From JBBPYR01 sp038199755 (GTDB lineage: Bacteria > Chloroflexota > Ktedonobacteria > Ktedonobacterales > Ktedonobacteraceae), in NCBI GenBank assembly GCA_038199755.1, contig JBBPYR010000135.1:41218-105217 (forward strand): a stretch of 64,000 nucleotides of DNA. Direction: 5' to 3'. Both the position numbers and the translations under genes were made by a program. The notes beneath the pieces are model-generated. The model saw only the letters and a list, made by a program, of their open reading frames with translations. It made no database searches and was not told where the DNA came from. Of this stretch, positions 49,712 to 58,473 are shown in pieces (the first letter of the stretch is position 1; each line of letters begins with the position of its first letter).

Positions 49712-50692
49712 ATGTTCCAAGAAGAGAATGAAGAGTACAATCCCTACGCATATCCAACAAGCTATTACTCATCATCTAGCGGTATTGTTGATGCAACGAC
49801 AGATGAGCAAGCGAACGAACACACGGATGCACAGGCCCAAACGGAGCACCTGCTATCCCAACCACCCACCTATCCGCCAAACACGAATAGCTTGCTGACG
49901 CCACCTCCACCAAAGAAGCGGCGGAGTCGCGCTGGTTTGATCGTGCTTCTCATGCTCATGCTTGCACTGATCTTCGGTGTCGGGTTGTTGGCAGGCAGAT
50001 CATCGACCAGCACAGGAAGTAGCACGACAGTCAATACAGCCGCGACGACATCAGCCACGTCCAGCGTATCAACGGGTAGCACGATAGAGGTCCAGCGTGA
50101 GGCGGCTATTGCGAAGATAGAGCCAGCCGTCGTTGAGCTACAAGTCACGACCGCACAGGGCACGCAGATCGGTTCGGGGGTCATCATCGACACGAAAGGC
50201 GATATCATCACCAATAATCACGTTATTAGTGGTGCCCAAACAGTGACAGCACTCTTATATAATGGCAAAAGCGAACAAGCACAAGTAATAGGCGCAGTCG
50301 CAGCCGATGATCTGGCGATAGTACGTATTCAACCTTTCGCCAACATGACCGTGGCCAAAATCGGTGACTCCTCCAAGCTGGTAGTCGGGCAAGAGGTGCT
50401 AGCCATCGGCAATCCCTTGGGCATCACTGAAACGGCAACCGAAGGCATTGTGAGCGCATTAAACCGCAGCATACCAGAGTCGTCGAGCACAACCATCTCT
50501 CAAGCCATTCAAACCAGTGCCGCACTCAATCCTGGCAATAGCGGTGGTGCCTTGATAAACCTGCAAGGGGAACTCGTCGGCATCCCAACCTTAAGCGCGG
50601 TCAATACAGAGTCGAACACCGCCGCGAGCGGACTGAATTTCGCGATCCCCTCTAACCAGGTACTCACTGTGATACAACAGCTTGTGCAGTGA
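49712..50692 (+). CDS. Membrane-anchored HtrA-like serine protease without PDZ domain
   Basis: A 326-residue protein with a long Pro/Gln-rich cytoplasmic N terminus, one membrane span (75-94), a Ser/Thr linker and a trypsin-like domain. The triad is H170 (NNHV), D200 (DDLAIV) and S277 (GNSGGAL). The protein ends right after the protease domain, so the PDZ domain normal for HtrA is missing. ATG 49712 is the likeliest start but its ribosome-binding site is weak; the frame also opens at a TTG at 49670 close to AAGGA. Its last 29 bp overlap the end of the convergent GH43 gene. Confidence 0.88.
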   Translation: MFQEENEEYNPYAYPTSYYSSSSGIVDATTDEQANEHTDAQAQTEHLLSQPPTYPPNTNSLLTPPPPKKRRSRAGLIVLLMLMLALIFGVGLLAGRSSTSTGSSTTVNTAATTSATSSVSTGSTIEVQREAAIAKIEPAVVELQVTTAQGTQIGSGVIIDTKGDIITNNHVISGAQTVTALLYNGKSEQAQVIGAVAADDLAIVRIQPFANMTVAKIGDSSKLVVGQEVLAIGNPLGITETATEGIVSALNRSIPESSSTTISQAIQTSAALNPGNSGGALINLQGELVGIPTLSAVNTESNTAASGLNFAIPSNQVLTVIQQLVQ

Positions 50693-52760
50693 GAAGCCCT
50701 GTTAGCCATACACTTGTAAATGCAGCAGATGCATTACGAGTAACGAGACCCATAGTTTCTGAGCGAGACGTAAAAGGGGTTACGAACACTTCTGGACCAT
50801 CAAGAAAGATCGTTAGTTGCTCATCAAGACATTGAACGCGCAGCGTATGCCAAGCGGATGGATTGAATGTTTCAGGCAACTCGATTGATGCATTCATGCC
50901 AGTAAAGGAACCGTAACCCTCTATTTTTACTAACCAGTGTGCTTGATAGTGCTGCAACAAGACGAGTAGTTTATCTTCTTCACTGCACCAGATGACAAGA
51001 CCATGAGCAGACAATTCTCGTTCGTGCGCTTGGTACAATCGCAGAGTGGTGCCGAATTCATAGCTCTGGAGTGCTGCGCCCTTTAATAAAATGTGCGTTC
51101 CTTGCACCGTGCTCAATTGCTCTAAAGCATCATTCCGTATTTGCCACTTTGACAAAAAAAGATTGTCTTCTCTCTCTTCATGCCATCCAAGCAGACTGCT
51201 TGTTTGTCGATCATCTAAAAAATCATCCTGAAAATGATCGGTCAGGCTGATCGCACTAAATGCTGCGCTACACCTTTCTGTAAGCAAACTAAAGGAGCGC
51301 AAAGCAAGCCCTCTACTATCCTGGCTCTCCACAATGGCCTCCATAGTTTGTTGACCATCGATCTGTACACGTAGGATGGAGCCGCAACAGGAAATCATGA
51401 GTTGGTGCCACGCCTTCAAAAGCAGATTGTTGGGCAAGGGCATTACTTGTATAGGCTCAGTTTCTTTAGGCGTCTGAATTGCTAGACGTGAAAGAGCAGG
51501 TGTGAGAACAACTTGTATACTCGTATCATCACTTTCTAGTAAGACGCCATAAGAACCATCTCCCACCACATAGCGCAGGTTAATCTCAAGCAACCATGTA
51601 GAGCCAAGTGGCTCTTGAGATCGTAGCATAGCATGCTTCAAGAACTCATCCTTTTGTATCACCTCTCCTTGAGAAAGGTGCCAACTCCCTCCAAGTAGAT
51701 GCCAGGACGGATGAAGGACGGTACTCTCGAAGAGGTCCCGAAAACGCGGTTGAGTGGGCATGAGCTGTGGCATGTGCGTTGGTGCTGCCGTCCAGGGAAT
51801 ATCACCATGCCAGAAGAGGCGATCAAGGCAAGGACGACGCTCAATTCTATCGTTTTGCCAAGCATGGTAGACAAGATACATAGCGGCATTGTTTGGTCCA
51901 AGCACGAGTGAGTTATGTCCAGGGCTAATCATATGGTTTTCATCGCCGCGCAACAAGAACTCACTTCCTCCTGCTCCCTCGCAATCATGCCACGAAGTAT
52001 CACGCATCGCGTGTTGTCCCATTGGTGTTGCCGAAGTTGCATAGCTCACCGCATAATTATCGCGATAATAGCAGCCACCCGAAAACATCTCGTAGTAGTG
52101 CCCGCGATGCTTGACGACCGACGGCCCCTCTACAGTATACCAATCCACACCTCCACGCTCTTGACGCTTCGCCTCAAAGAGTTGCCAAGCGTGTCCCGGC
52201 GCCGTAACACGTGTCAGAGGGCTTGCCAATGTGAAAGGATCAACCATACGAGCGACTGCATTTCCACTACCAACAAAGCCATTCTGTTCGTCCCAGTACT
52301 CAATAGTCATGAAGAGATACCACTGCCCATCCACATCACGAAACACGTGAGGATCGATGGCCCACGGAACGAAAGCACTAGTAAGGTCGTATCCACTATC
52401 AACAAACGGGCCAGTGGGATGATCAGCTACGGCAACCCTGATACTGCCAACAAACTCACTCGTATGGACAGCATAGTAAAGCAAAAACTGATCATTCTGT
52501 ACGGTCACTTCCGGTGCCCAATAGCGAGAGTATTGCTGGCCGAGAGCAGGCATAGCCTTGCCAACATCATGCCACTGCACGAGATCGGTACTCGTCAAAA
52601 TAGGGAACACCTGTGTATCCGCACCTGGATAGTTTTCATGTTCAGTAGCATACGCATAATAGCGTCCGCGTACCTTTAATATGAATGGATCAGGAAAACT
52701 ATTGTGCCAGAATGGGTTGTGATAGGTGAGTTGTTGCTCCTTTATTATAGGCAATGTCAT
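50664..52760 (-). CDS. GH43-family glycoside hydrolase with C-terminal jelly-roll domains
   Basis: A 698-residue enzyme. The five-bladed propeller occupies residues 12-330 with the base D24 (SFPDPF), the pKa-tuning D136 (AIDPHVF) and the acid E211 (VEGPSV). GH43 members act on arabinans and xylans, releasing arabinose or xylose. Residues 340-698 form two concanavalin-like domains, the second about 500-698. No signal peptide is seen, so it acts in the cytoplasm on imported oligosaccharides. ATG overlaps the permease stop (ATGA). Its 3' end runs 29 bp into the convergent protease gene. Confidence 0.88.
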   Translation of the reverse strand: MTLPIIKEQQLTYHNPFWHNSFPDPFILKVRGRYYAYATEHENYPGADTQVFPILTSTDLVQWHDVGKAMPALGQQYSRYWAPEVTVQNDQFLLYYAVHTSEFVGSIRVAVADHPTGPFVDSGYDLTSAFVPWAIDPHVFRDVDGQWYLFMTIEYWDEQNGFVGSGNAVARMVDPFTLASPLTRVTAPGHAWQLFEAKRQERGGVDWYTVEGPSVVKHRGHYYEMFSGGCYYRDNYAVSYATSATPMGQHAMRDTSWHDCEGAGGSEFLLRGDENHMISPGHNSLVLGPNNAAMYLVYHAWQNDRIERRPCLDRLFWHGDIPWTAAPTHMPQLMPTQPRFRDLFESTVLHPSWHLLGGSWHLSQGEVIQKDEFLKHAMLRSQEPLGSTWLLEINLRYVVGDGSYGVLLESDDTSIQVVLTPALSRLAIQTPKETEPIQVMPLPNNLLLKAWHQLMISCCGSILRVQIDGQQTMEAIVESQDSRGLALRSFSLLTERCSAAFSAISLTDHFQDDFLDDRQTSSLLGWHEEREDNLFLSKWQIRNDALEQLSTVQGTHILLKGAALQSYEFGTTLRLYQAHERELSAHGLVIWCSEEDKLLVLLQHYQAHWLVKIEGYGSFTGMNASIELPETFNPSAWHTLRVQCLDEQLTIFLDGPEVFVTPFTSRSETMGLVTRNASAAFTSVWLTGLLTAQAVVSQ

Positions 52761-53638
52761 CCCTTGATACCGCTCTGCTTATATCCTTCAACAATATAGC
52801 GTTGCAGGAAGAAGAAGATAATTACCAGAGGTAAGATGCCAATGGCGGCACCGATAAACAGCTCGTGCAGGTTGAGTACCTGTGCATTCAGGAAGTTGGA
52901 GAGTACCACCTGTATGGTATATGCTGACGGGTCTTGACCGATCACCAAAGGCCACAAGAAAGCATTCCAACTTGCAATGAAGGTAATGACACTGAGAGCC
53001 GCAATGATGCCAATTGAGTTTGGCACCACCACACGCCAGAACACCCCCCAATAGCCCAAACCGTCAACGCGTCCGGCCTCTTCCAATTCATGTGGAAAGC
53101 TGAGAAAAAACTGCCGGAAGAGAAACGTCGTAAAGCCGCTGAAAATGCCAGGAACCACCAACCCTTGCAATGTACTGACCCAGCCCATGAAGGACACAAT
53201 CACATAGGTCGGCACAAAGATGATCGCACTAGGAATCATCAGTGTGAGCAAAATAGCAAAGAAGAGCTGATTCGCCCATCGATAGGGAATGCGAGCAAGG
53301 GCATACCCAGCCAGTGCCGAAAGCAGAATCTGTCCCACCGTTTGTAAGACCGCAATGATAGCGGAATTAGTCATGCCATCTATAAATGGCACTTCAGGAT
53401 CATTTAAAAGTTCCGTAATATTCTCAAAATGGAGCGTACTGGGGAAAAACGTCCAGTTTGGAGAGGTGATTTCGCTTTCCGTCGCCAAGCCATTTCTAAT
53501 TATGAGATAGAATGGCAGCAGGAAAAGCAGGGCCAGAATGACGAGTACCACATAGCGTAGCACCGTACTTATAATAGAGCCTGCTGATCGACCCAGTGCG
53601 CGCGGTGGTTGCTTAGGTTGAGAAGCAACTGTTGCCAT
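52757..53638 (-). CDS. Carbohydrate ABC transporter permease, MalG type
   Basis: A 293-residue permease with six predicted spans and the EAA-type loop (ELEEAGRVDGLGYWGVFWRVVVPN) that docks on the ATPase. It ends with the VEGYKQSGIKG tail typical of CUT1 sugar permeases. AAAAGG precedes ATG 53638; an in-frame ATG at 53698 is less good. It lies between the MalF-type permease and the GH43 gene. No ATP-binding subunit is encoded in the operon, so a shared MsmX-like ATPase is probably used. Confidence 0.92.
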   Translation of the reverse strand: MATVASQPKQPPRALGRSAGSIISTVLRYVVLVILALLFLLPFYLIIRNGLATESEITSPNWTFFPSTLHFENITELLNDPEVPFIDGMTNSAIIAVLQTVGQILLSALAGYALARIPYRWANQLFFAILLTLMIPSAIIFVPTYVIVSFMGWVSTLQGLVVPGIFSGFTTFLFRQFFLSFPHELEEAGRVDGLGYWGVFWRVVVPNSIGIIAALSVITFIASWNAFLWPLVIGQDPSAYTIQVVLSNFLNAQVLNLHELFIGAAIGILPLVIIFFFLQRYIVEGYKQSGIKG

Positions 53639-53701
53639 AGTGCCTTTTCCTCTTTTTCTAGCTGTATGCAAAGAAACCTTGTCATGCTTGCAAGTCACTC
53701 T

Positions 53702-54670
53702 TTAGCTAGACTTGCCAAAACCCAGGAAGCGTCCCTGAATCAAGGTAAAGACGACAATGATGAGCGTAAGGATGATTGCGCCCGCACTACCGTGTCCGTA
53801 GTTCTGATCACTTAACGCTATTTTGTAGAGGTAGACCAGAGGCGGACGTGCCAGAATCGCATTACCACCAGTCATAATATTAAAGAACTCGTCAAACGCC
53901 TGGAACGCCGCGATTACATTCAGCAGAAGCACAGAGATAGATGCGTTGCGTAAGAGCGGGAAGGTGATATGGGAAAAGGTCTGCCAGCCTTTATGCGCGC
54001 CATCAACATAGGCAGCTTCATACAATTCACGCGGAATTTCCTGAAGGCCTGCGATAAAGATAATCATATAAATGCCAAGTTGGAGCCAGAGACGAACAGT
54101 CACCAGCACAAGCCAATACCACGGGGGATTAGCAGTGGCAATCCAGGAAATCGGGTCATGACCAAACAGGTGATTTATGGCATTGGCAAGTCCATAAAAC
54201 GAACCGTTGAAAATGCTCATTTTCCAGACTATCGAGGCCAGAACATACGAGCAGGCCGTGGGAAGAAAAAAGACTGAGCGGAAGAAACCCTGTGCGATCT
54301 TAATGCTATTGACCAATAAGGCCAGCCCAAGCGCGCTGGCAAAGGTAGTAGGAACGATGAAGAGAGCGAAAATCGTAAAGGTAACGAGGGAGCTGATGAA
54401 ATCAGGATCACCAAGCATTTCACGATAATTTTGGAAGCCCACGAAAGCCGTTGGTGTCAAGGTCGCACGAGCACTGGAGAAGCTAAGTACAATACTCCAG
54501 AGAATGGGAATATAAAAAAATATCGTCAAGCCAAGCATTAACGGGAGGATGAAAGACCAGAAGGTCAGAGTCATCTTCAAAGAACGTCTACGCATTCTTT
54601 GAATACTCTGTTGTTTTCCTTCTTGTACGGCCAGCATTTCTGCTGGTGGGGGAGAACTCAGAGACTGCAT
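53702..54670 (-). CDS. Carbohydrate ABC transporter permease, MalF type
   Basis: A 322-residue CUT1 permease. A cytoplasmic N terminus of about 30 residues is followed by six spans; the EAA loop reads IPRELYEAAYVDGAHKGWQTF. It is the second gene of the importer operon, starting 112 bp after the binding-protein gene, with a hairpin in the gap. It pairs with the MalG-type permease to form the channel. Confidence 0.92.
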   Translation of the reverse strand: MQSLSSPPPAEMLAVQEGKQQSIQRMRRRSLKMTLTFWSFILPLMLGLTIFFYIPILWSIVLSFSSARATLTPTAFVGFQNYREMLGDPDFISSLVTFTIFALFIVPTTFASALGLALLVNSIKIAQGFFRSVFFLPTACSYVLASIVWKMSIFNGSFYGLANAINHLFGHDPISWIATANPPWYWLVLVTVRLWLQLGIYMIIFIAGLQEIPRELYEAAYVDGAHKGWQTFSHITFPLLRNASISVLLLNVIAAFQAFDEFFNIMTGGNAILARPPLVYLYKIALSDQNYGHGSAGAIILTLIIVVFTLIQGRFLGFGKSS

Positions 54671-54742
54671 TCGTTCTTTCCTTCTACAAATATAGCATCT
54701 AGGCTACCCTATTTGGAGGATATCAATCTGTACAAGCAAAGA

Positions 54743-54776
54743 CGCCTGCAGACGTCCTAACAGACGCCTACAGGCG
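54743..54776 (-). terminator. Hairpin between the binding-protein and permease genes
   Basis: An imperfect stem (CGCCTG...CAGGCG with an inner GACGTC/GACGCC pairing) 5 bp after the binding-protein stop, followed on the minus strand by CTTTGCTTG. Position and strength suggest partial termination that favours the binding protein over the permeases. Confidence 0.45.
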
Positions 54777-54781
54777 CGGGT

Positions 54782-56086
54782 CTAACTCAAAAGGGTCTGT
54801 AATTCAGTGGTACATTTGGCCGCAGCTTTATTCAACTCCGCAAGCGCATTAGCACCATTCTTCACAATGTTACTCACTGCATCAGTAAGGGCTGTATCCA
54901 TCGTGGAGTCCCACAGAGGAGGATTGGCATGACCATACTTGTTCAAGATGTCAACAGCCTGAGCAGCTGTACCCGTCTTGAGTTTGTCTGCCTGGGCCGA
55001 GATGCTGACACGTGGTGGAACATGGAAACCGTATCCGACATTCCAGTCAATCTGGACCTGGGAATTCTGAATCCACAGCGACTTCACGTAGTCCTTAGCC
55101 GCCTGCACATTCTTGCCTTTCGCATAGACCATTTCTGCCCAGCCACCGTCAACGGTAGCGGGTTGGCTTTGCGAGTCGAGAGCGGGGAAGGGGAAGATGC
55201 CGAAGTCATCGCCCAGAGCCTTGGCAATACCCGGCATAGCCCATAGGCCGCACCACTGCATCGCGCAGGTACCCTGTGTGAAGGACGAGGGGTCCCACCA
55301 GAAGGTTGGCGCATCTGGCAGTAGGCCACCAGAAGTGTTCAGTTCGTGCAGCTTCGTATAGGCCTGTGCCACACGAGGCGTGTTAAAGGCGATTTTATTG
55401 TCTGCCGAAATGAAATCGCCGCCAGCAGCCCAACCAGCAATGTACGTGAGTGCGTTGACACCACCATCTGGACCGACATACAGCCCCTTGACACTTCCAC
55501 TCGTCAACTTCTTCGCAGCGGCAATCAGTCCGTCAATGGTTGTGGGGGGCTGAAGGTTCGCCTTTTGGAACATACTCTTACGATAGTAAATAAATTGCGG
55601 GTCATTGATCATCTTGATCGCATAGACCTTACCATTGATTACCAGCGGCTTGAGAGATGCAGGCAGGAAATCAGCTTTTACGTCGGCGATGATGTCATCA
55701 AGAGGCTCAATCACACCGGCCTTCACCTGATCAACTGTGGGGTTTGGCAGTTCAAAAACATCGGGGGCATTGGAGCCCAGAAGCGCGGCACGTACTTTGT
55801 CAGGGTACGCATTGCCCGTCCCTGGCACCCAACTCACCTGAACATTCGCTTTCGTGTACTGCTTGGCATAGCGAAGAACAGCTTCATGGGTACCGGTCTC
55901 ACCATACTGGTGATACCACTGAGTAAGTGTTGGGACACTGCTACTGCCACCACCACCGCTAGCTCCGCCACCACCCGTTCCCGCACAAGCCGCAAGAAGC
56001 GAGCCGCTAAGTGCGAGAGAGCCGCTATACTGGAGAAAACGCCGTCGTGTCAACGGGCTTGAAGGGATACGTGGGTCCTGTTCCAT
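54782..56086 (-). CDS. Sugar ABC transporter substrate-binding lipoprotein
   Basis: A 434-residue CUT1-type binding protein. The signal peptide has a twin-arginine-like motif (TRRRFLQYSGSL) and a lipobox LAAC with the lipidated cysteine at C34, then a Gly/Ser linker and the SBP_bac_1 fold beginning PTLTQWYHQYGETG. Tat export of a lipoprotein is suggested but not certain. AAGGAG precedes ATG 56086; an in-frame ATG lies at 56107. It is the first gene of the importer-GH43 operon, divergent from a ROK repressor. The ligand is probably an arabinan- or xylan-derived oligosaccharide, by context. Confidence 0.92.
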   Translation of the reverse strand: MEQDPRIPSSPLTRRRFLQYSGSLALSGSLLAACAGTGGGGASGGGGSSSVPTLTQWYHQYGETGTHEAVLRYAKQYTKANVQVSWVPGTGNAYPDKVRAALLGSNAPDVFELPNPTVDQVKAGVIEPLDDIIADVKADFLPASLKPLVINGKVYAIKMINDPQFIYYRKSMFQKANLQPPTTIDGLIAAAKKLTSGSVKGLYVGPDGGVNALTYIAGWAAGGDFISADNKIAFNTPRVAQAYTKLHELNTSGGLLPDAPTFWWDPSSFTQGTCAMQWCGLWAMPGIAKALGDDFGIFPFPALDSQSQPATVDGGWAEMVYAKGKNVQAAKDYVKSLWIQNSQVQIDWNVGYGFHVPPRVSISAQADKLKTGTAAQAVDILNKYGHANPPLWDSTMDTALTDAVSNIVKNGANALAELNKAAAKCTTELQTLLS

Positions 56087-56261
56087 GGTTAGTTCTCCTT
56101 GTTTCATGGTACCTCATCATACCAACGTGGCCTAAATAGCAAATCATATGCGTAACGCCTAACAAGTAGGGACCTCAACAATCACTCTCCATAACATGGA
56201 TGATACCTGAAAAGGTAGATAAAAGCAACTCTTATGCTTTAATTCATCATGGAAGAGCTCC

Positions 56262-56290
56262 TTGTCAAACGCTAGCATATCATATATACT
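56262..56290 (+). promoter_or_regulatory. Promoter of the ROK repressor gene
   Basis: TTGTCA (56262-56267), 17-nt spacer, TATACT (56285-56290). The left arm of the operator begins inside the -10 box. Confidence 0.7.
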
Positions 56291-56302
56291 AACTTTTGTC
56301 AA
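56274..56302 (-). promoter_or_regulatory. Promoter of the sugar importer/GH43 operon
   Basis: On the minus strand TTGACA (56302-56297), 17-nt spacer, TATGCT (56279-56274). It overlaps the ROK promoter almost entirely, and its -35 box lies within the operator. Confidence 0.7.
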
Positions 56303-56316
56303 TGATCGAAGTTAGT
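56288..56316. promoter_or_regulatory. Probable ROK operator (ACTAACTT-N13-AAGTTAGT)
   Basis: Two perfectly complementary 8-bp arms at 56288-56295 and 56309-56316. Spaced inverted arms are typical of NagC/XylR-type ROK repressors. A bound dimer would block both overlapping divergent promoters. Confidence 0.65.
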
Positions 56317-56333
56317 TTCAAAGGGGAAAAGAT

Positions 56334-57554
56334 ATGCAACAATCGCTCCAACCAATGGACCGCAATATGATGCGTGGAATGAATCAAAACATGCTACTCA
56401 ATTTGATTCGTACCTATGGCCCCGTTTCACGAACGCAGCTCAAAAAGTTATCAGGTCTCAGTTTAGGAACGATTGTTGGGCTTACCGCTTCCCTGATCCA
56501 ACAGCAACTTGTGACCGAGGTAGGCATGGCAGAATCGACAGGCGGACGCAAGGCAGAACTACTGGAAATCTATCCTGAAGGAGGATATGTGCTTGGCATT
56601 GATCTTAGAGAGCACAAAATTATAGGGGCGGCCTTAAATTTACATGGGCAGGTGGTATTTAGTGAGTCCTGGCCAGCCTTGTTACGCAACAATTCGTCTG
56701 AAGCGACTACGCTCATTGCGCGAGGAGTTGAAGCCTTTATTGCTCACTCCAATATCCCACCAAATAAAATTCTTGGCCTCGGTTGTGGCGTTTCTGGACC
56801 AGTCAACGCGCAAACAGGGATGAGTATCGATAGTTGGATATTGAACTGGCACAATATCGAACTTAGCAATCCGCTCAGCGAACGTCTCAATATGCCTGTT
56901 TTTGTAGATAATGCCGTCAATTGCTTTGCCAGCTACGAAAATCTTTATGGATATGGTCAAAAATATCGAGACTTTCTGCTGGTGACGCTCGGACGTGGTT
57001 TAGGGCTTGCTGTCGTTATTCACAATGATCTGTACCGTGGTGCTCAAGGCATGGGTGCCGAATTTGGGCACATTCCTTTTGAGATTACCGGGCGGCAATG
57101 CGAATGTGGTAATCAAGGTTGTCTCGAAGCCTATGTCGCTAATCATGGCATCTTTACCACGTACCGTGAACTTCTGCTGGCCATCGACAGCGGACAAGCG
57201 AGCGACAGGGACATTGATAGTGAAATGATTAATCGTTTCTTTGACCAAGCAGAATTGGAAGATCCGCTTATTCACAAGACATTTGAGCTCACCGGCCACT
57301 ATTTAGGCATTGGGCTGGCAACCCTCGTGAATCTTTTCAATCCAGAATGCGTTATCATCAATAGTGTTGAAGGTCCATGGCTTGATCCTTTAATAGAGTC
57401 TGCACAAACCACTATGAAGCGGCACATTTTCTCAAAACTGGGTGACAACCTGGAATTTATTATTGAGCGAAACTCTACGTTAATGAATTGGGCACGCGGT
57501 GCGGGTTGTTTGGTGCTACGAGACTTCTTCTCTTCCCCAGCGAAAATATCATAG
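56334..57554 (+). CDS. ROK-family transcriptional repressor
   Basis: A 406-residue regulator with an N-terminal winged helix (residues 15-75: LNLIRTYGPVSRTQLKKLSGLSLGTIVGLTA) and a ROK sugar-kinase-like domain. Its zinc motif is CECGNQGCLEAYV after GHIPFEITGRQ. XylR/NagC proteins of this plan bind a sugar and release DNA. It is divergent from the sugar importer/GH43 operon and shares one operator and overlapping promoters with it. AAAGGGGAAAAG precedes ATG 56334. Confidence 0.92.
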   Translation: MQQSLQPMDRNMMRGMNQNMLLNLIRTYGPVSRTQLKKLSGLSLGTIVGLTASLIQQQLVTEVGMAESTGGRKAELLEIYPEGGYVLGIDLREHKIIGAALNLHGQVVFSESWPALLRNNSSEATTLIARGVEAFIAHSNIPPNKILGLGCGVSGPVNAQTGMSIDSWILNWHNIELSNPLSERLNMPVFVDNAVNCFASYENLYGYGQKYRDFLLVTLGRGLGLAVVIHNDLYRGAQGMGAEFGHIPFEITGRQCECGNQGCLEAYVANHGIFTTYRELLLAIDSGQASDRDIDSEMINRFFDQAELEDPLIHKTFELTGHYLGIGLATLVNLFNPECVIINSVEGPWLDPLIESAQTTMKRHIFSKLGDNLEFIIERNSTLMNWARGAGCLVLRDFFSSPAKIS

Positions 57555-57598
57555 GCCCAGTGGGTGAGGATAGCAAAATGTCAACAGGCCACGCTCAA

Positions 57599-57628
57599 TT
57601 GACATCCTGTGTGCCCTTGTGCTACATT
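57599..57628 (+). promoter_or_regulatory. Promoter of the HAD phosphatase gene
   Basis: TTGACA (57599-57604), 18-nt spacer, TACATT (57623-57628). The start near 57635 lies after the ATG at 57619, which argues for the downstream TTG start at 57691. Confidence 0.65.
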
Positions 57629-57690
57629 GCCAACGGTTCTTCATTGTCCGTTTTCTAGTACTCGGCAACTTCCGCAGAAGGGACAGAGCA

Positions 57691-58455
57691 TTGAACAATG
57701 TCAAAAATTACCTCATAGATATGGATGGCGTCATCGTACAGGGATCAACCCTAATCCCGGGAGCGAAAGAGTTTATACAACGGCTCCATGCACAAGCCAT
57801 TCCTTTTTTAATTTTCACGAATAACTCGCTGTACACGCCACGCGACCTACAAATGCGCTTGCACTATATCGGTTTGGATATCCCTGCCGAGTCTATTTTC
57901 ACGTCAGCATTAGCAACTGCACAGTTTTTACATGCGCAACGACCCAGTGGGCGCGCATATGTGATCGGCGAATCTGGTCTTACCACGGCCCTTCATGACA
58001 TGGACTATATTCTCACCGACCAAGACCCCGAGTATGTCGTGCTCGGTGAAACATCGACGTACAGTTTTCAACGTATCACCCACGCCATACGTTTTGTCTT
58101 GGGTGGCGCACGTCTGATCGCGACCAACCCTGATGTGATTGGCCCCGGCGAGGGTGGCATCGTCCCCGGTACAGGCGCGGTAGCAGCTCTCATCAGCGCG
58201 GCCACGGGCGTGAAAGCCTACTTCGTCGGCAAGCCAAATCCTCTCATGATGCGTACAGCACTCCGTACCCTTAATGCCCATTCCGAGGATTCCGCGATGG
58301 TGGGCGATCGCATGGATACCGATATGGTTGCAGGCACTGAAAGCGGCTTACGCACTATCCTCGTGCTAACAGGCGTCACCAAGCGCGAACAGGTAGAACG
58401 CTATCCCTATCGTCCTACCTGGGTACTCGATTCGGTTGCCGATATTGAGGTATAA
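57691..58455 (+). CDS. HAD-IIA family phosphatase (NagD-like)
   Basis: A hydrolase of about 254 residues. The catalytic DMDGV (D10 and D12) opens the fold, FTNNSLYTPRDLQMRL is motif II, GKPNPLMM carries the catalytic Lys, and VGDRMDTDM is the metal-binding motif IV. NagD-type enzymes dephosphorylate nucleotides and sugar phosphates. The TTG at 57691 has AGAAGGGA 8 nt upstream; an in-frame ATG at 57619 sits inside the -10 region of a good promoter. It is 136 bp downstream of the ROK gene and has its own promoter. Confidence 0.88.
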   Translation: MNNVKNYLIDMDGVIVQGSTLIPGAKEFIQRLHAQAIPFLIFTNNSLYTPRDLQMRLHYIGLDIPAESIFTSALATAQFLHAQRPSGRAYVIGESGLTTALHDMDYILTDQDPEYVVLGETSTYSFQRITHAIRFVLGGARLIATNPDVIGPGEGGIVPGTGAVAALISAATGVKAYFVGKPNPLMMRTALRTLNAHSEDSAMVGDRMDTDMVAGTESGLRTILVLTGVTKREQVERYPYRPTWVLDSVADIEV

Positions 58456-58473
58456 GTATTCACTTCACGTTCG

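Noticed and set aside
51915..52679. 254-codon plus-strand frame opposite the GH43 gene
   Set aside because: The opposite strand encodes all three GH43 catalytic residues in conserved motifs; this frame has none and lacks a ribosome-binding site.
55346..56062. 238-codon plus-strand frame opposite the sugar-binding lipoprotein gene
   Set aside because: Antisense shadow; the minus-strand gene has a signal peptide, lipobox and ribosome-binding site.
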